A stretch of 57,925 nucleotides of DNA, taken from Bdellovibrionota bacterium (GTDB lineage Bacteria > Bdellovibrionota > Bdellovibrionia > Bdellovibrionales > JAMPXM01). Position 1 is the stretch's first letter; every line of letters begins with the position of its first letter. The stretch is taken from the NCBI GenBank assembly GCA_963170185.1, contig CAUJGS010000048.1, forward strand, positions 1 to 57,925, in the 5' to 3' direction. The notes below the pieces were generated by a model, which made no database searches, was not told the DNA's origin, and worked only from the letters and a program-made list of their open reading frames with translations. Below, in pieces: positions 50,241 to 57,925 of this stretch. The position numbers and the translations under genes were made by a program.

Positions 50241-51527
50241 GTGGGCATGGCTCCAGGCAATCGGTCTCTCTCTTATATTGGTTCCCGGTTAGGGTCGATC
50301 TGGCTTTCGAGCCAGGGACTCTTGGGGGCTATGCTTCGTTCGACCGTGGTCGCAGGCCTCGTTTTAATTTCTTCGAATTCGGCATACGCACAAAAAACCG
50401 ACGCGCAAAACTCCGACGAACCAGAAGTGGGCGGAGCTCAAGCGGCACTTTCAACCAAGACAGAATCATGGCGCCGCTCTCCGGAGACGAAGTTCGCCTA
50501 TAAAATCGGCTCGGACTTTGATTCTTTCGCCAATGAGCGCGAGCAGTCGCAGTTTTTCGGTATGTCGCTCATGGGTGATTTCCGAGCGCAACTGCTTTCC
50601 AATCTCACGTTCCGCACGAAAGCAGGCGTGAGTCTCTCTTCGGGATACGCGCAATCTCGGTTTGGCGACAATGTCGGAGCTTCCAGCGTTTGGTTGGAAG
50701 AGGCGTACTTAAACCTTCGCGCATTGAACTCGCGTTTGGCGCGTTTTTACTTCACCGCCGGTGCTCTCGACCAGGGTGATCTCAATATGAAAATCCTAGT
50801 GAATGGGCAGCCGTTCCCAGGTGTTCGCCAAACTCTTGTGCTCGGTCAGGATGCCGACACGAAACTCAAGATCTGGGCGCAGCAGACGATTCCGACGTCG
50901 AAGACGCTTTCCACAAAGACAGTGGATGCCGAAGTGATGCCGACCTTCATGTCGGAAACCATCGAGTTAAGCTTGCGCCCGGCGCGAAGCCTGAAACTCA
51001 CAGGACAGGCGACTCACTACGCGTTCAACAATCTTCCGTCGGCGGTCGCTCTTCAGAGTCAGATCTACGGTAACACGACGACCGAAACCGGTCCGAACAC
51101 GGCTCGATTCCAATATGGATTCGAAGGTTTCGGTCTGGGTGGTTCGGCTCGTTACGACTTCATGCCGTCGTTTGGCGTGCAGGTCGGCGGTTATATGTTG
51201 CAAAACACGCAAGCTCCAGAAGGCTATCGCAACAGCCAATACGTCAATGGTGGTCTGATCATCGGACTTGAGAACGAAATCGAGCTCAACGCCGGTGGTG
51301 CGGTTTTCTTCGTGGAAGATGACGTGACGCCTGGCTTTTATAACGATTCGAAAACCGGGCATAACAATCGTCAGGGTTATTCGGCTCAGGTGGACGTCGA
51401 TTTCAAGCGTCAGCGATTTAAGCTGCGCGCGGCGTTCACGGATGCCGACGTCTTAAATTTCAATATCAACCAAACGCGTCAGCAGGCCTTCTCTATCGGA
51501 TTCGAGACGTTCTATGAGCTATTCTAA
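50241..51527 (+). CDS. Predicted outer-membrane beta-barrel protein
   Basis: 428 residues from GTG 50241; ATG 50247 and ATG 50331 are alternatives. With the last start a compact signal peptide (MLRSTVVAGLVLISSNSAYA) is seen, whereas the longer start gives an unusual 50-residue leader. The mature part alternates hydrophobic and polar residues, with glycine turns and terminal aromatic residues (SIGFETFYELF), a typical barrel end with C-terminal Phe. It contains FRTKAGVSLSSGYAQSRFG and QVDVDFKRQRFKLRAAF strands. About 16 strands would fit. Family unknown. The stop overlaps the start of the giant lipoprotein gene by 14 bases. Confidence 0.75.
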   Translation: MGMAPGNRSLSYIGSRLGSIWLSSQGLLGAMLRSTVVAGLVLISSNSAYAQKTDAQNSDEPEVGGAQAALSTKTESWRRSPETKFAYKIGSDFDSFANEREQSQFFGMSLMGDFRAQLLSNLTFRTKAGVSLSSGYAQSRFGDNVGASSVWLEEAYLNLRALNSRLARFYFTAGALDQGDLNMKILVNGQPFPGVRQTLVLGQDADTKLKIWAQQTIPTSKTLSTKTVDAEVMPTFMSETIELSLRPARSLKLTGQATHYAFNNLPSAVALQSQIYGNTTTETGPNTARFQYGFEGFGLGGSARYDFMPSFGVQVGGYMLQNTQAPEGYRNSQYVNGGLIIGLENEIELNAGGAVFFVEDDVTPGFYNDSKTGHNNRQGYSAQVDVDFKRQRFKLRAAFTDADVLNFNINQTRQQAFSIGFETFYELF

Positions 51528-54500
51528 TACTGCTTTCATATCCTCGAAGTTGGGCTCCTTGGTGCTAGCTGTAGCGCTGTTAACCACGGCTTGTGTGAAG
51601 CCGGGGCCACGCTCGGCAGATCCCAATGCGAACTTCTCGGATCCGACAAAACCCGACGCCAATCAGTCGGCGGCGACGTTTTACAACGAAGAAGTCACCG
51701 GCAACGCCATTGTGACTCAGAACTTAAAAGGCTTTTCGATTCCGACAGAAAAACTCTTCTCGTTTAAGACGTGTGTTTTTGACAAGCGCCTTCGCGAGAC
51801 GATCAAGGGTCATCTTTTTGTCGTTAAGGGCGGAGAAAAAGACATCGAAGTTCGCAGCGAAGAGTCGGGCTGTTTAAACTGGTCCGAACCAATTGCTTTC
51901 AACGGAACTCAAAACGCGAAATATATTCCGCTGAAGCGAACTATCGTTGCCAAGGGCATGCACACAGGTGCACGCGATCTTTCTATCTGTATCAATCCAT
52001 GGAACTTCGACGGCTCCGAGGCGGTTCGCGACTGCGCTCGTCGTCCGGTTCCGTCGGAGATGTTGGTTGCGACATCGGCGGCGACTTCGTACCTAAAAGG
52101 CGAGGAGAAATCCGGCGAGACGCTTAAGCGTTACCTCTGGGTGGATGATCTTCGCATGAACTCCATCCATAATCCGGGTGGTGCGGACGGAAGTCTTATC
52201 GACTTCAGTATCTCGGTCGGTCCAAAGGTTCTTACCCGCAACATCCGTGGCGACGAAGAGGCGATGCCATTAAAAGACGGCGTCTTCAGTGTTCAGCTTT
52301 GGATCGTTGCAAAGACTGGGATTCAAAACAGTCGCTGTATGGTCATCGCCAAGTCCGATCCATCTATGGAGCTTGCGATGGTGGGCGGCCGTTTGCGCGA
52401 AGAACTCAAGATGAAGGTTCGATACCTCATCTCTTACGGTCAGCTTGAGCTGGTCGGCGCTATTCGTCCCAAGAACGGACCTGAGTCCATTCTCCCGTAT
52501 GACGGCGTATGGACGCTTGGCGATCACACGGGGCTTCTCGGTATGAAGTTCGGTTTCGAACGTCCGCCGGCTTACAAAAATGCTCCGGGTGAATTCAGTG
52601 CGACGAAGTACGTCGAAAACTGTATCGATGTATCTGATGGCGTTCACGAAAACGACGCGGTCAATCTCATCGGCGCGCAGGCGGCGGCGAAACGCCCTGT
52701 TCCTGCAGCCGTAGCTCTTGGTACGCCCGAGACTGTCTTCGCAGGTGGCGGGCTCAAGGTTTCGCAAGTCGGTGGCGGCAAGGTGGAAATCGAGGCGCCG
52801 CGTTCGCTTCTAAAAGCCGAACAAACTGCGCCGGCAAAGAAGATTCATGTCGACCAAGACTTGATGCGAGACGAGTGTCCGGATGCACGTGATCTTCCGC
52901 GCCTCTTCCCGCAAGATCACGCGAAGCAAGCGATCGTTCCTGGTCCAGATATTTTGACGTGTGTGAACAAAAATCTTCCCGGTGGCGTCTATAAGGTTGA
53001 ACAGTTTGAGTTCAGTCCGGTGGATGTTCGTCCGGAACCGATCATGGACCCGGTCGATAGCGAAACCACGATCGATCGTAAAATGAAGTATCGCGTGATC
53101 ACACGTGTGACGAATCCACTTGCGCAAAACTCGCCGGTTCGTGACATGGAATTCACTGTTGAAACTCAAGACGGCGCCGCGAGACAGGTTCGAACAAACC
53201 ATCTGGGTGAACTGATTTTCAACGACACGATCTATCACGTGTACTATCAGCCCGAACGTTTTTATCTGAAGCTTATCAAGATCTCGCATCCGTCGGGTTT
53301 CTCGAAACGTTTGGCTGTCGTGCTTGTTCCTTGGGACAACAACGGTTTCCAGTTCGCTCGTGATATCCGAGGTCTTTCTAAACAAACCATCGCACAGATG
53401 AATCTGGTTCCGCGTCCGGCTTCTCAGATGATCCTCACGGATTTCAACTGGGGAACCATTGGATTCCGCTATCAGGTCGATAACTATCTCTCGCTCAAGG
53501 TGTACAAGCAGTACATGCTTCGCCTCGATCCTCGTGCCATTCGTTACAGCAGTTTCACGCATGGTCGAATGATGAACGAACCTCTTCGTGACGGTCTGTA
53601 CCTCATGAAAGTTGCGATCCAAAAGGACTATCAGCCCTTGGGTGGAGAGCCTAAAGAGTTTATCAACGGCATTCGAACTCTGGTCGCGGTGCGTGCGGGT
53701 CGTATCAACGTTCCGGTTGAAATCATGTTCCGTGACTTTAGAGTTCTCAAGCTTCGTTCGAATCTTCTCATCGAGCTTGCGACGGTCGACGAGCGTAAAC
53801 TCCCACGGGAAATTCGCGAGGCGGCATTCAATTTGCGCAACTCGGCTGCGAACAAGGATGCAAAGCCTGAAGCGATTCAGCAGTTGGAAGAGGATTTCTA
53901 CAACATCGCTCAGAGCAAAACCAAAGTGAAAATGGATCCGCTTGATACCTATATCGCCGAAGGTTCCGGTATGGCGGCTCGTACGTTTGTCGGTGCAGTC
54001 GTTCCATACTCAAATGGTTTCTCGGCTCAGGTGCGTGCAACAGACGAACTTCTTGAAGTCAGCTGCCCAACGGGTAACACGGTTGATTGTGACGAACTCA
54101 AGTCCAATGATGTGATCCCACCGTCTGAGCGCAGTGAGCGCGCGAAACTCTTTGGCGATCTCAAACATCTTTATCGCATGTCGGTCACTCGTCTTCTTGA
54201 GCGTATGCAGACGCTTGAGCGCCGCTATGTCACAGAGATGTCGGATATGACCAAGATGTCCAAGCTCCTTAAGATGGGGAACCTAGAGTACCTTTCGTTT
54301 AGCAACGAAACGGCCTTCTTGCAGCAGTCCTTAAAAGCTGACCCGGAGCTTGCGAAGAACAACCAGGTTCTTCCAATGGGGACGAGCTTCCAGAAGTTCG
54401 CAAACCAGTACGTGAAGTTCCAGCCGGCTGAGAAGTTTGATCAGATGATGTACATCCAGTCATATAACCAAATGAAGTATCCCAACAAAGGATACGGCAT

Positions 54501-55596
54501 GATGGCTTTTGACCGTAAGCCACCCGAGAAGGTGACGCCTCAGCAGGATCTCGAAAATCTCAAGACGGCATTGTTTGACGTCGGTTTCGTGAACTCCGAA
54601 CAGGCGACAAGACTCTGTGTTTTCCTCATGGAGAACCTGGTTTTACGGCAAGATCCGGATGCGGAGAAGTCGTTGGCCCGTGTGCAGCGAAATCTCTCTC
54701 GTATGCAGCGTACAGAAATCAATCGTCATTGTTTGGTGGCTGGTCAGCTTCAGATTGAGCGCAAGCTGCGTGTCTTTAACTTGCAAGATGCCGAGCGCGG
54801 AGGCGGTAACTTGATGGGGCTTAACGTTGGCGCCAATACTTCATTTGGTCGCAGCGAAGGCTGGTCGTTTGGCTATAGCTTAAGTCCGCTGAAGCCTTTG
54901 ACAGGTGCTTTGGATGCCGCTTCGACGATCGTAAAAGGCCCAATCGGCCTCGTGGCAGGAGGAGTTTCCAAATTCATCGACGGATCTGGCCTCGGCATCA
55001 ATATGTCGACTTCGAAATCCGGTGATGTTTCGGAAGGCGCTTCGGTTTCAAGCGGTGCGAACGTGGCGGTCGAACTTCGTCGTATGGATCTCACGATGGG
55101 TGGTTACGAACGCTGTGCCATCGTTCGCTTAAGTCCTGAGACGGCGATCTCGGTATCCAAACAGCTCGGTCATTACCTAAAAGGTAAGGGCGTACAAAAC
55201 GCTGTCGGCCATACGTCGCGTGGCCTCATGGTCTGCGAAGGCTTTGAACGGAAAGAGCCGTTCAAAATCGAAGAGCGTTACTATCAGTTCTCACAGAGTT
55301 TGGGTGAAGAAGTGTTGAACGACCCGACGGCACTCGAGAACCAGCCGTATATCTTCGGTCTTCGTGGACGCTCCGACTATGTTCGCTTTGTTCGCACGGT
55401 TGAAGCGCGTCCGAAGTCGATCTTCAATCTTCCAGGGCATATTTCGATCGGGGAACTTCCCAACGATCGTCTGATGGGAGTCTTTGGTGAAGCGACTCCG
55501 ACATACCCGGGATTGATTAGTCTTGAACCGCAGATGGCGTCTCGCTTAAAGCCCGTGAAGAGCACACGCGAGCTTGAGCAAACCGGCCAGAGGTAG
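51514..55596 (+). CDS. Very large lipoprotein of unknown function
   Basis: 1360 residues. The N-terminus is a lipoprotein signal with lipobox TTAC (Cys27), so the protein is anchored in the outer or inner membrane and probably exposed. There are no membrane helices and no recognised enzyme motif. The first half is beta-rich with FSIPTEKLFSFKTCVFDKRLRE-type segments, repeated features like KGHLF and RDLSICINPW and disulfide-capable Cys pairs (RDCARRP; EVSCPTGNTVDCDEL; YERCAIV). The middle is helical and charged (MSVTRLLERMQTLERRYV). Near residues 1090-1180 a Gly/Ser-rich part (LVAGGVSKFIDGSGLGINMSTSKSG) appears. Frame overlap with the barrel gene implies co-translation. Maybe a surface fibre or assembly scaffold; I do not recognise it. 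Confidence 0.75.
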   Translation: MSYSNTAFISSKLGSLVLAVALLTTACVKPGPRSADPNANFSDPTKPDANQSAATFYNEEVTGNAIVTQNLKGFSIPTEKLFSFKTCVFDKRLRETIKGHLFVVKGGEKDIEVRSEESGCLNWSEPIAFNGTQNAKYIPLKRTIVAKGMHTGARDLSICINPWNFDGSEAVRDCARRPVPSEMLVATSAATSYLKGEEKSGETLKRYLWVDDLRMNSIHNPGGADGSLIDFSISVGPKVLTRNIRGDEEAMPLKDGVFSVQLWIVAKTGIQNSRCMVIAKSDPSMELAMVGGRLREELKMKVRYLISYGQLELVGAIRPKNGPESILPYDGVWTLGDHTGLLGMKFGFERPPAYKNAPGEFSATKYVENCIDVSDGVHENDAVNLIGAQAAAKRPVPAAVALGTPETVFAGGGLKVSQVGGGKVEIEAPRSLLKAEQTAPAKKIHVDQDLMRDECPDARDLPRLFPQDHAKQAIVPGPDILTCVNKNLPGGVYKVEQFEFSPVDVRPEPIMDPVDSETTIDRKMKYRVITRVTNPLAQNSPVRDMEFTVETQDGAARQVRTNHLGELIFNDTIYHVYYQPERFYLKLIKISHPSGFSKRLAVVLVPWDNNGFQFARDIRGLSKQTIAQMNLVPRPASQMILTDFNWGTIGFRYQVDNYLSLKVYKQYMLRLDPRAIRYSSFTHGRMMNEPLRDGLYLMKVAIQKDYQPLGGEPKEFINGIRTLVAVRAGRINVPVEIMFRDFRVLKLRSNLLIELATVDERKLPREIREAAFNLRNSAANKDAKPEAIQQLEEDFYNIAQSKTKVKMDPLDTYIAEGSGMAARTFVGAVVPYSNGFSAQVRATDELLEVSCPTGNTVDCDELKSNDVIPPSERSERAKLFGDLKHLYRMSVTRLLERMQTLERRYVTEMSDMTKMSKLLKMGNLEYLSFSNETAFLQQSLKADPELAKNNQVLPMGTSFQKFANQYVKFQPAEKFDQMMYIQSYNQMKYPNKGYGMMAFDRKPPEKVTPQQDLENLKTALFDVGFVNSEQATRLCVFLMENLVLRQDPDAEKSLARVQRNLSRMQRTEINRHCLVAGQLQIERKLRVFNLQDAERGGGNLMGLNVGANTSFGRSEGWSFGYSLSPLKPLTGALDAASTIVKGPIGLVAGGVSKFIDGSGLGINMSTSKSGDVSEGASVSSGANVAVELRRMDLTMGGYERCAIVRLSPETAISVSKQLGHYLKGKGVQNAVGHTSRGLMVCEGFERKEPFKIEERYYQFSQSLGEEVLNDPTALENQPYIFGLRGRSDYVRFVRTVEARPKSIFNLPGHISIGELPNDRLMGVFGEATPTYPGLISLEPQMASRLKPVKSTRELEQTGQR

Positions 55597-55601
55597 AACG
55601 A

Positions 55602-56963
55602 TCAAAGGCCTTCGAGCCACTCGAGGGCTTTTTCGCTGGCGCCTCCGCGGGATTTGACCATCTTCTGGATGGCGCCGCGCACGTCCGGCTGGCCGTCTTT
55701 GATCGCTTCGATCGCCATCAGAACGCCGTGGAGTTTTTCTCGAAACTCCTCGGAATCCTTCGTGCAGACCACAGGTGCGTAGGTAAAGACAGGTGCGTGG
55801 CGAGAGTCGAGAATCTGTTCGAATTGAAACTCTATAGCTTCGCGATTGTTGAGATGTTTTGGTCCGACAAAAGTGATGCAGCCAGCAGCAAGCGGCTCCA
55901 TCACCGAGTGTACAGTTTTTCTAAATGAGCCACCGACGAAGGCCAGCTGGCCGATCTGGTAGAGCTCGGCCAAGATTCCAACTTTGTCGACAATCAAGAT
56001 ATCAAGCCTGCCGTCACTTGGCCCCGTCGCCGCTTCAAGCTGCGAGTAGGTCGCAAACTTGAGACCGCGAACTTTGATACGAGCGCTTAGCTCATCAATC
56101 ATTTCCGTTGAAACTTCATGTGGAACAAGGATCGCCGAGAAGTTTCGTCGTCCTTCGATTTCTTGAGTCAGGCCAGGAAGAATGTTTTCAATGTCTTCCC
56201 TCCAGACGCTTCCAGCGACGAGCACCTCTTGGTGCAAACGATCTCTTAGGCCTGGAATCAGCGGCTTTGCCGACGAGAGACGAGCAAGGACCTGATCATA
56301 GCGTGTGTCTCCGGCGGGCACCGTTTTTTTGACGCCAAAACTTTCAAGCAAACGGCAGTCCTCATCGGTCACACCATGGGCGCTTGTGAGGTAAGGGTAC
56401 GTCGCCTTAGTAAGAAGGCTTGCCAAGCCACCAACGCGCCCCGAGAGCGCATGAAAGGTTGCCGAAAAGAGCAGGGTCGGGACACCTTCACGGGCGCACT
56501 CGTAAATCAAATTCGGCCAAGTGTCGGTGCGTGCAATCATGAGACAGCGAGGGTTTAAACGTTTGATCAGATCTCGGATCTCAGGCGCGTTATCCAATGG
56601 AAGCGGGCATGAGGCCGCGACACCGGGGTCTTTTTCAATCGCTCCGCGATACGTCGGCGAGAAGTATGTGACAAAGACCGTTTCCCCACGCTGTTTCAAG
56701 GCGCGCACCAAAGGTTTTGCATACTCGAATTCGCCACTAGCGGCATGAATCCAAATAGGCTTTTTGCCACTTAAGGACTCGTAGTCGACTTCCAGATAGG
56801 CCGGGACTCCGCTTGAGCGCCGCATTCGATAAGTTTGAATGAGTTTTGAGAATTTCTCCTTAAGACTCGGTTTGAGGCGAATAAGAAGTTCGAGAGCGAA
56901 GACGGTTAAACCAAATAGGCTCTCAAGAAGAGGCTGTAGGAGTCTATAAAGCGAAAGAATCAC
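55602..56963 (-). CDS. waaA: 3-deoxy-D-manno-octulosonic acid transferase
   Basis: 453 residues from a GTG overlapping the GT9 stop (GTGA). An N-terminal membrane helix (YRLLQPLLESLFGLTVFALELLI) anchors it to the inner membrane. The GT30 hallmark HAASGEFEYAKPLVRAL carries the catalytic Glu; the C-terminal donor domain shows VLVAGSVWREDIENIL, LVPHEVST, and GSFRKTVHSVMEPLAAGC. It adds Kdo from CMP-Kdo to lipid A precursor. Convergent with the giant lipoprotein gene with 5 bases between stops. Together with the GT9 gene this is an LPS inner-core operon. Confidence 0.93.
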   Translation of the reverse strand: MILSLYRLLQPLLESLFGLTVFALELLIRLKPSLKEKFSKLIQTYRMRRSSGVPAYLEVDYESLSGKKPIWIHAASGEFEYAKPLVRALKQRGETVFVTYFSPTYRGAIEKDPGVAASCPLPLDNAPEIRDLIKRLNPRCLMIARTDTWPNLIYECAREGVPTLLFSATFHALSGRVGGLASLLTKATYPYLTSAHGVTDEDCRLLESFGVKKTVPAGDTRYDQVLARLSSAKPLIPGLRDRLHQEVLVAGSVWREDIENILPGLTQEIEGRRNFSAILVPHEVSTEMIDELSARIKVRGLKFATYSQLEAATGPSDGRLDILIVDKVGILAELYQIGQLAFVGGSFRKTVHSVMEPLAAGCITFVGPKHLNNREAIEFQFEQILDSRHAPVFTYAPVVCTKDSEEFREKLHGVLMAIEAIKDGQPDVRGAIQKMVKSRGGASEKALEWLEGL

Positions 56964-57925
56964 GGCGTAGCTCCATCAAGCGCTTCGCCAAGTCGCTTTG
57001 CTACAAGCTCGGGTTTGATCTGCTTAAGGCACTTCAGATTCTCGGCGTTGGTGCACCGATCGCGACCATCTTTTGAGCAGGGCTTGCACGCGAGTTCAGA
57101 ATTGTCCACTTCGGCCACGAGCGCATGAAGGCCCGAAGGGTAGCCAAAGGCGGTGGGGCCGATGATCCCGACAAGAGGTTTTTGCAGGCGATCCGCGACA
57201 TGAAGAAGGCCGGTGTCATTTGCAACCAAGGCATCGGCTTCCGCGAGAAGTGATGCGGATTCTAGAAGTGTCGAACGGCCAACAGCCTCAAAACACACTT
57301 TGGGCCCGAGTTCTTGGTGGATCTTTTTTAGAAAGCTGTCATCCGGTCCGCCCAACAAAAGAAAGCGTGTTTGCTCCGACTGCTCAACTAGGACTTTGGC
57401 AAGCTTTAACCAGCGCTCCACCGGCCACCGTTTGTTCGGCCAAGCCGCGGAAGGAGCAAATGCCACGATCTTTCCTATGCCTTGGTTTTTCCAACTGAGA
57501 AATTCCGAATGTATGGCGCTTGGCCGCGCCGAGCGAGCCGCCTCTGGGGTCCAAGTCACTTGGCGAAACTCAAGTCGAAGTCGTGGATACCACTTGGTCA
57601 GTGGCTTTACATAGCTCTCGGCGCCTCGGTAGGGCTCCGGTAATACTGCGAAACGAAACTTCGCGAGACGAAGTTTGAAGTAAAAAAATCGCCGAATCCG
57701 CTCCTTGGAGCGCACCAAAATACGAGAGGGCGAGAATCGGCCCATCAAGAGCCACCGCATTCGGACCACTGTGCGTACGACGAAGCTCCGTAAGTTCGAG
57801 TGGGCATCGTAAACATGCGTGTAGCGAGGTGCGAGTGTCCACGCAAGCCGGATCAGGTGCAAAACCGAGTCGCTTCGATCAAATGCGTGCACGGATGAGA
57901 TTCCATTTTGATTCGTCAGAAGTTC
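56960..57925 (-). CDS. Glycosyltransferase family 9 (heptosyltransferase), 5' end outside window
   Basis: 321 codons are visible and the frame stays open to the right edge (no stop before base 57925), so the start lies outside; the GTG at 57892 is not taken as the start. The sequence has GT9 features: FAPSAAWPNKRWPVERWLKLAKVL, FLLLGGPDD, ASLLAEADALVANDTGLLHVADRLQKPLVGIIGPTAFGYPSG, and a Cys-rich end (CKPCSKDGRDRCTNAENLKC) common in heptosyltransferases. The enzyme should add heptose to the LPS inner core on the cytoplasmic face of the inner membrane. It is translationally coupled to waaA. WaaF or WaaC identity cannot be settled without the N-terminus. Confidence 0.88.
   Translation of the reverse strand, partial: ELLTNQNGISSVHAFDRSDSVLHLIRLAWTLAPRYTHVYDAHSNLRSFVVRTVVRMRWLLMGRFSPSRILVRSKERIRRFFYFKLRLAKFRFAVLPEPYRGAESYVKPLTKWYPRLRLEFRQVTWTPEAARSARPSAIHSEFLSWKNQGIGKIVAFAPSAAWPNKRWPVERWLKLAKVLVEQSEQTRFLLLGGPDDSFLKKIHQELGPKVCFEAVGRSTLLESASLLAEADALVANDTGLLHVADRLQKPLVGIIGPTAFGYPSGLHALVAEVDNSELACKPCSKDGRDRCTNAENLKCLKQIKPELVAKRLGEALDGATP

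Noticed and set aside
52810-53622. 270-codon open frame antisense to the giant lipoprotein gene
   Set aside because: No signal, motif or ribosome site; composition (His, Arg, Thr, Ile) is that of a reversed codon frame.

Overview
The window reads as a chromosomal segment of a Gram-negative bacterium, most likely of the Bdellovibrionota (Bdellovibrio/Oligoflexia-like); this placement is an inference. Support comes from lipopolysaccharide genes (Kdo transferase, heptosyltransferase family), many lipoproteins and outer-membrane barrels without recognisable relatives, a TolC/MFP/MacB-type exporter, a class Ia-type ribonucleotide reductase and a dense, moderately GC-rich layout with frequent start/stop overlaps. 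I see no phage, insertion sequence, CRISPR array, tRNA or rRNA. Fifty protein-coding genes are called; both ends of the window cut a gene (lpd at the left, a GT9 heptosyltransferase at the right).

Layout. 1-573: the end of dihydrolipoamide dehydrogenase with a clear terminator. 724-5013: a three-gene exporter operon (outer-membrane factor, lipoprotein adaptor, fused ATPase-permease). 5016-9349 (minus): four secreted or envelope proteins, mostly unrecognised. 9523-11814: a Tat-exported HiPIP, a squalene-synthase-like enzyme and an HNH endonuclease. 11973-15566: Kup potassium transporter, rhomboid protease, exodeoxyribonuclease III. 15538-18339: DUF502 membrane protein, a small barrel, an unknown protein and a 2-oxoglutarate/Fe(II) oxygenase-like protein. 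18373-21940 (minus): nrdA-nrdB. 22435-25104: a DUF4123 protein, a class III-like PHA synthase and a divergent phasin. 25216-33525: HD-GYP phosphodiesterase, exported alpha/beta hydrolase, aldo/keto reductase, acetyl-CoA synthetase, an unknown secreted protein, hisS and pdxJ.

33717-36040 is a feoA-feoB ferrous iron uptake pair. 36104-42026 is a complete phosphate module pstC-pstA-pstB-phoU-phoB-phoR without pstS, preceded by a Pho-box-like 11-bp repeat. 47898-42027 (minus) carries a FabMG-like enoyl reductase candidate, an RNase Z-like hydrolase, a small protein, a CxxCH lipoprotein, a cardiolipin-synthase-like PLD enzyme and its EEP-family partner. 48080-55596 (plus) is an accessory-looking envelope block: a lipoprotein, a DUF5522-metal receptor fusion, a beta-barrel and a 1360-residue lipoprotein. 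55602-57925 (minus) is LPS core synthesis (waaA and a GT9 transferase).

Functional links: acetyl-CoA synthetase, PHA synthase and phasin suggest carbon storage as polyhydroxyalkanoate; pst/pho and feo deal with nutrient limitation. The points most worth a second look are two hairpins that enclose translation starts (22399-22434 and 7446-7466), an orphan DUF4123 adaptor, the DUF5522-receptor fusion, the barrel plus giant lipoprotein pair, and recurrent 12-15 bp tandem duplications, one of them in frame inside feoB.
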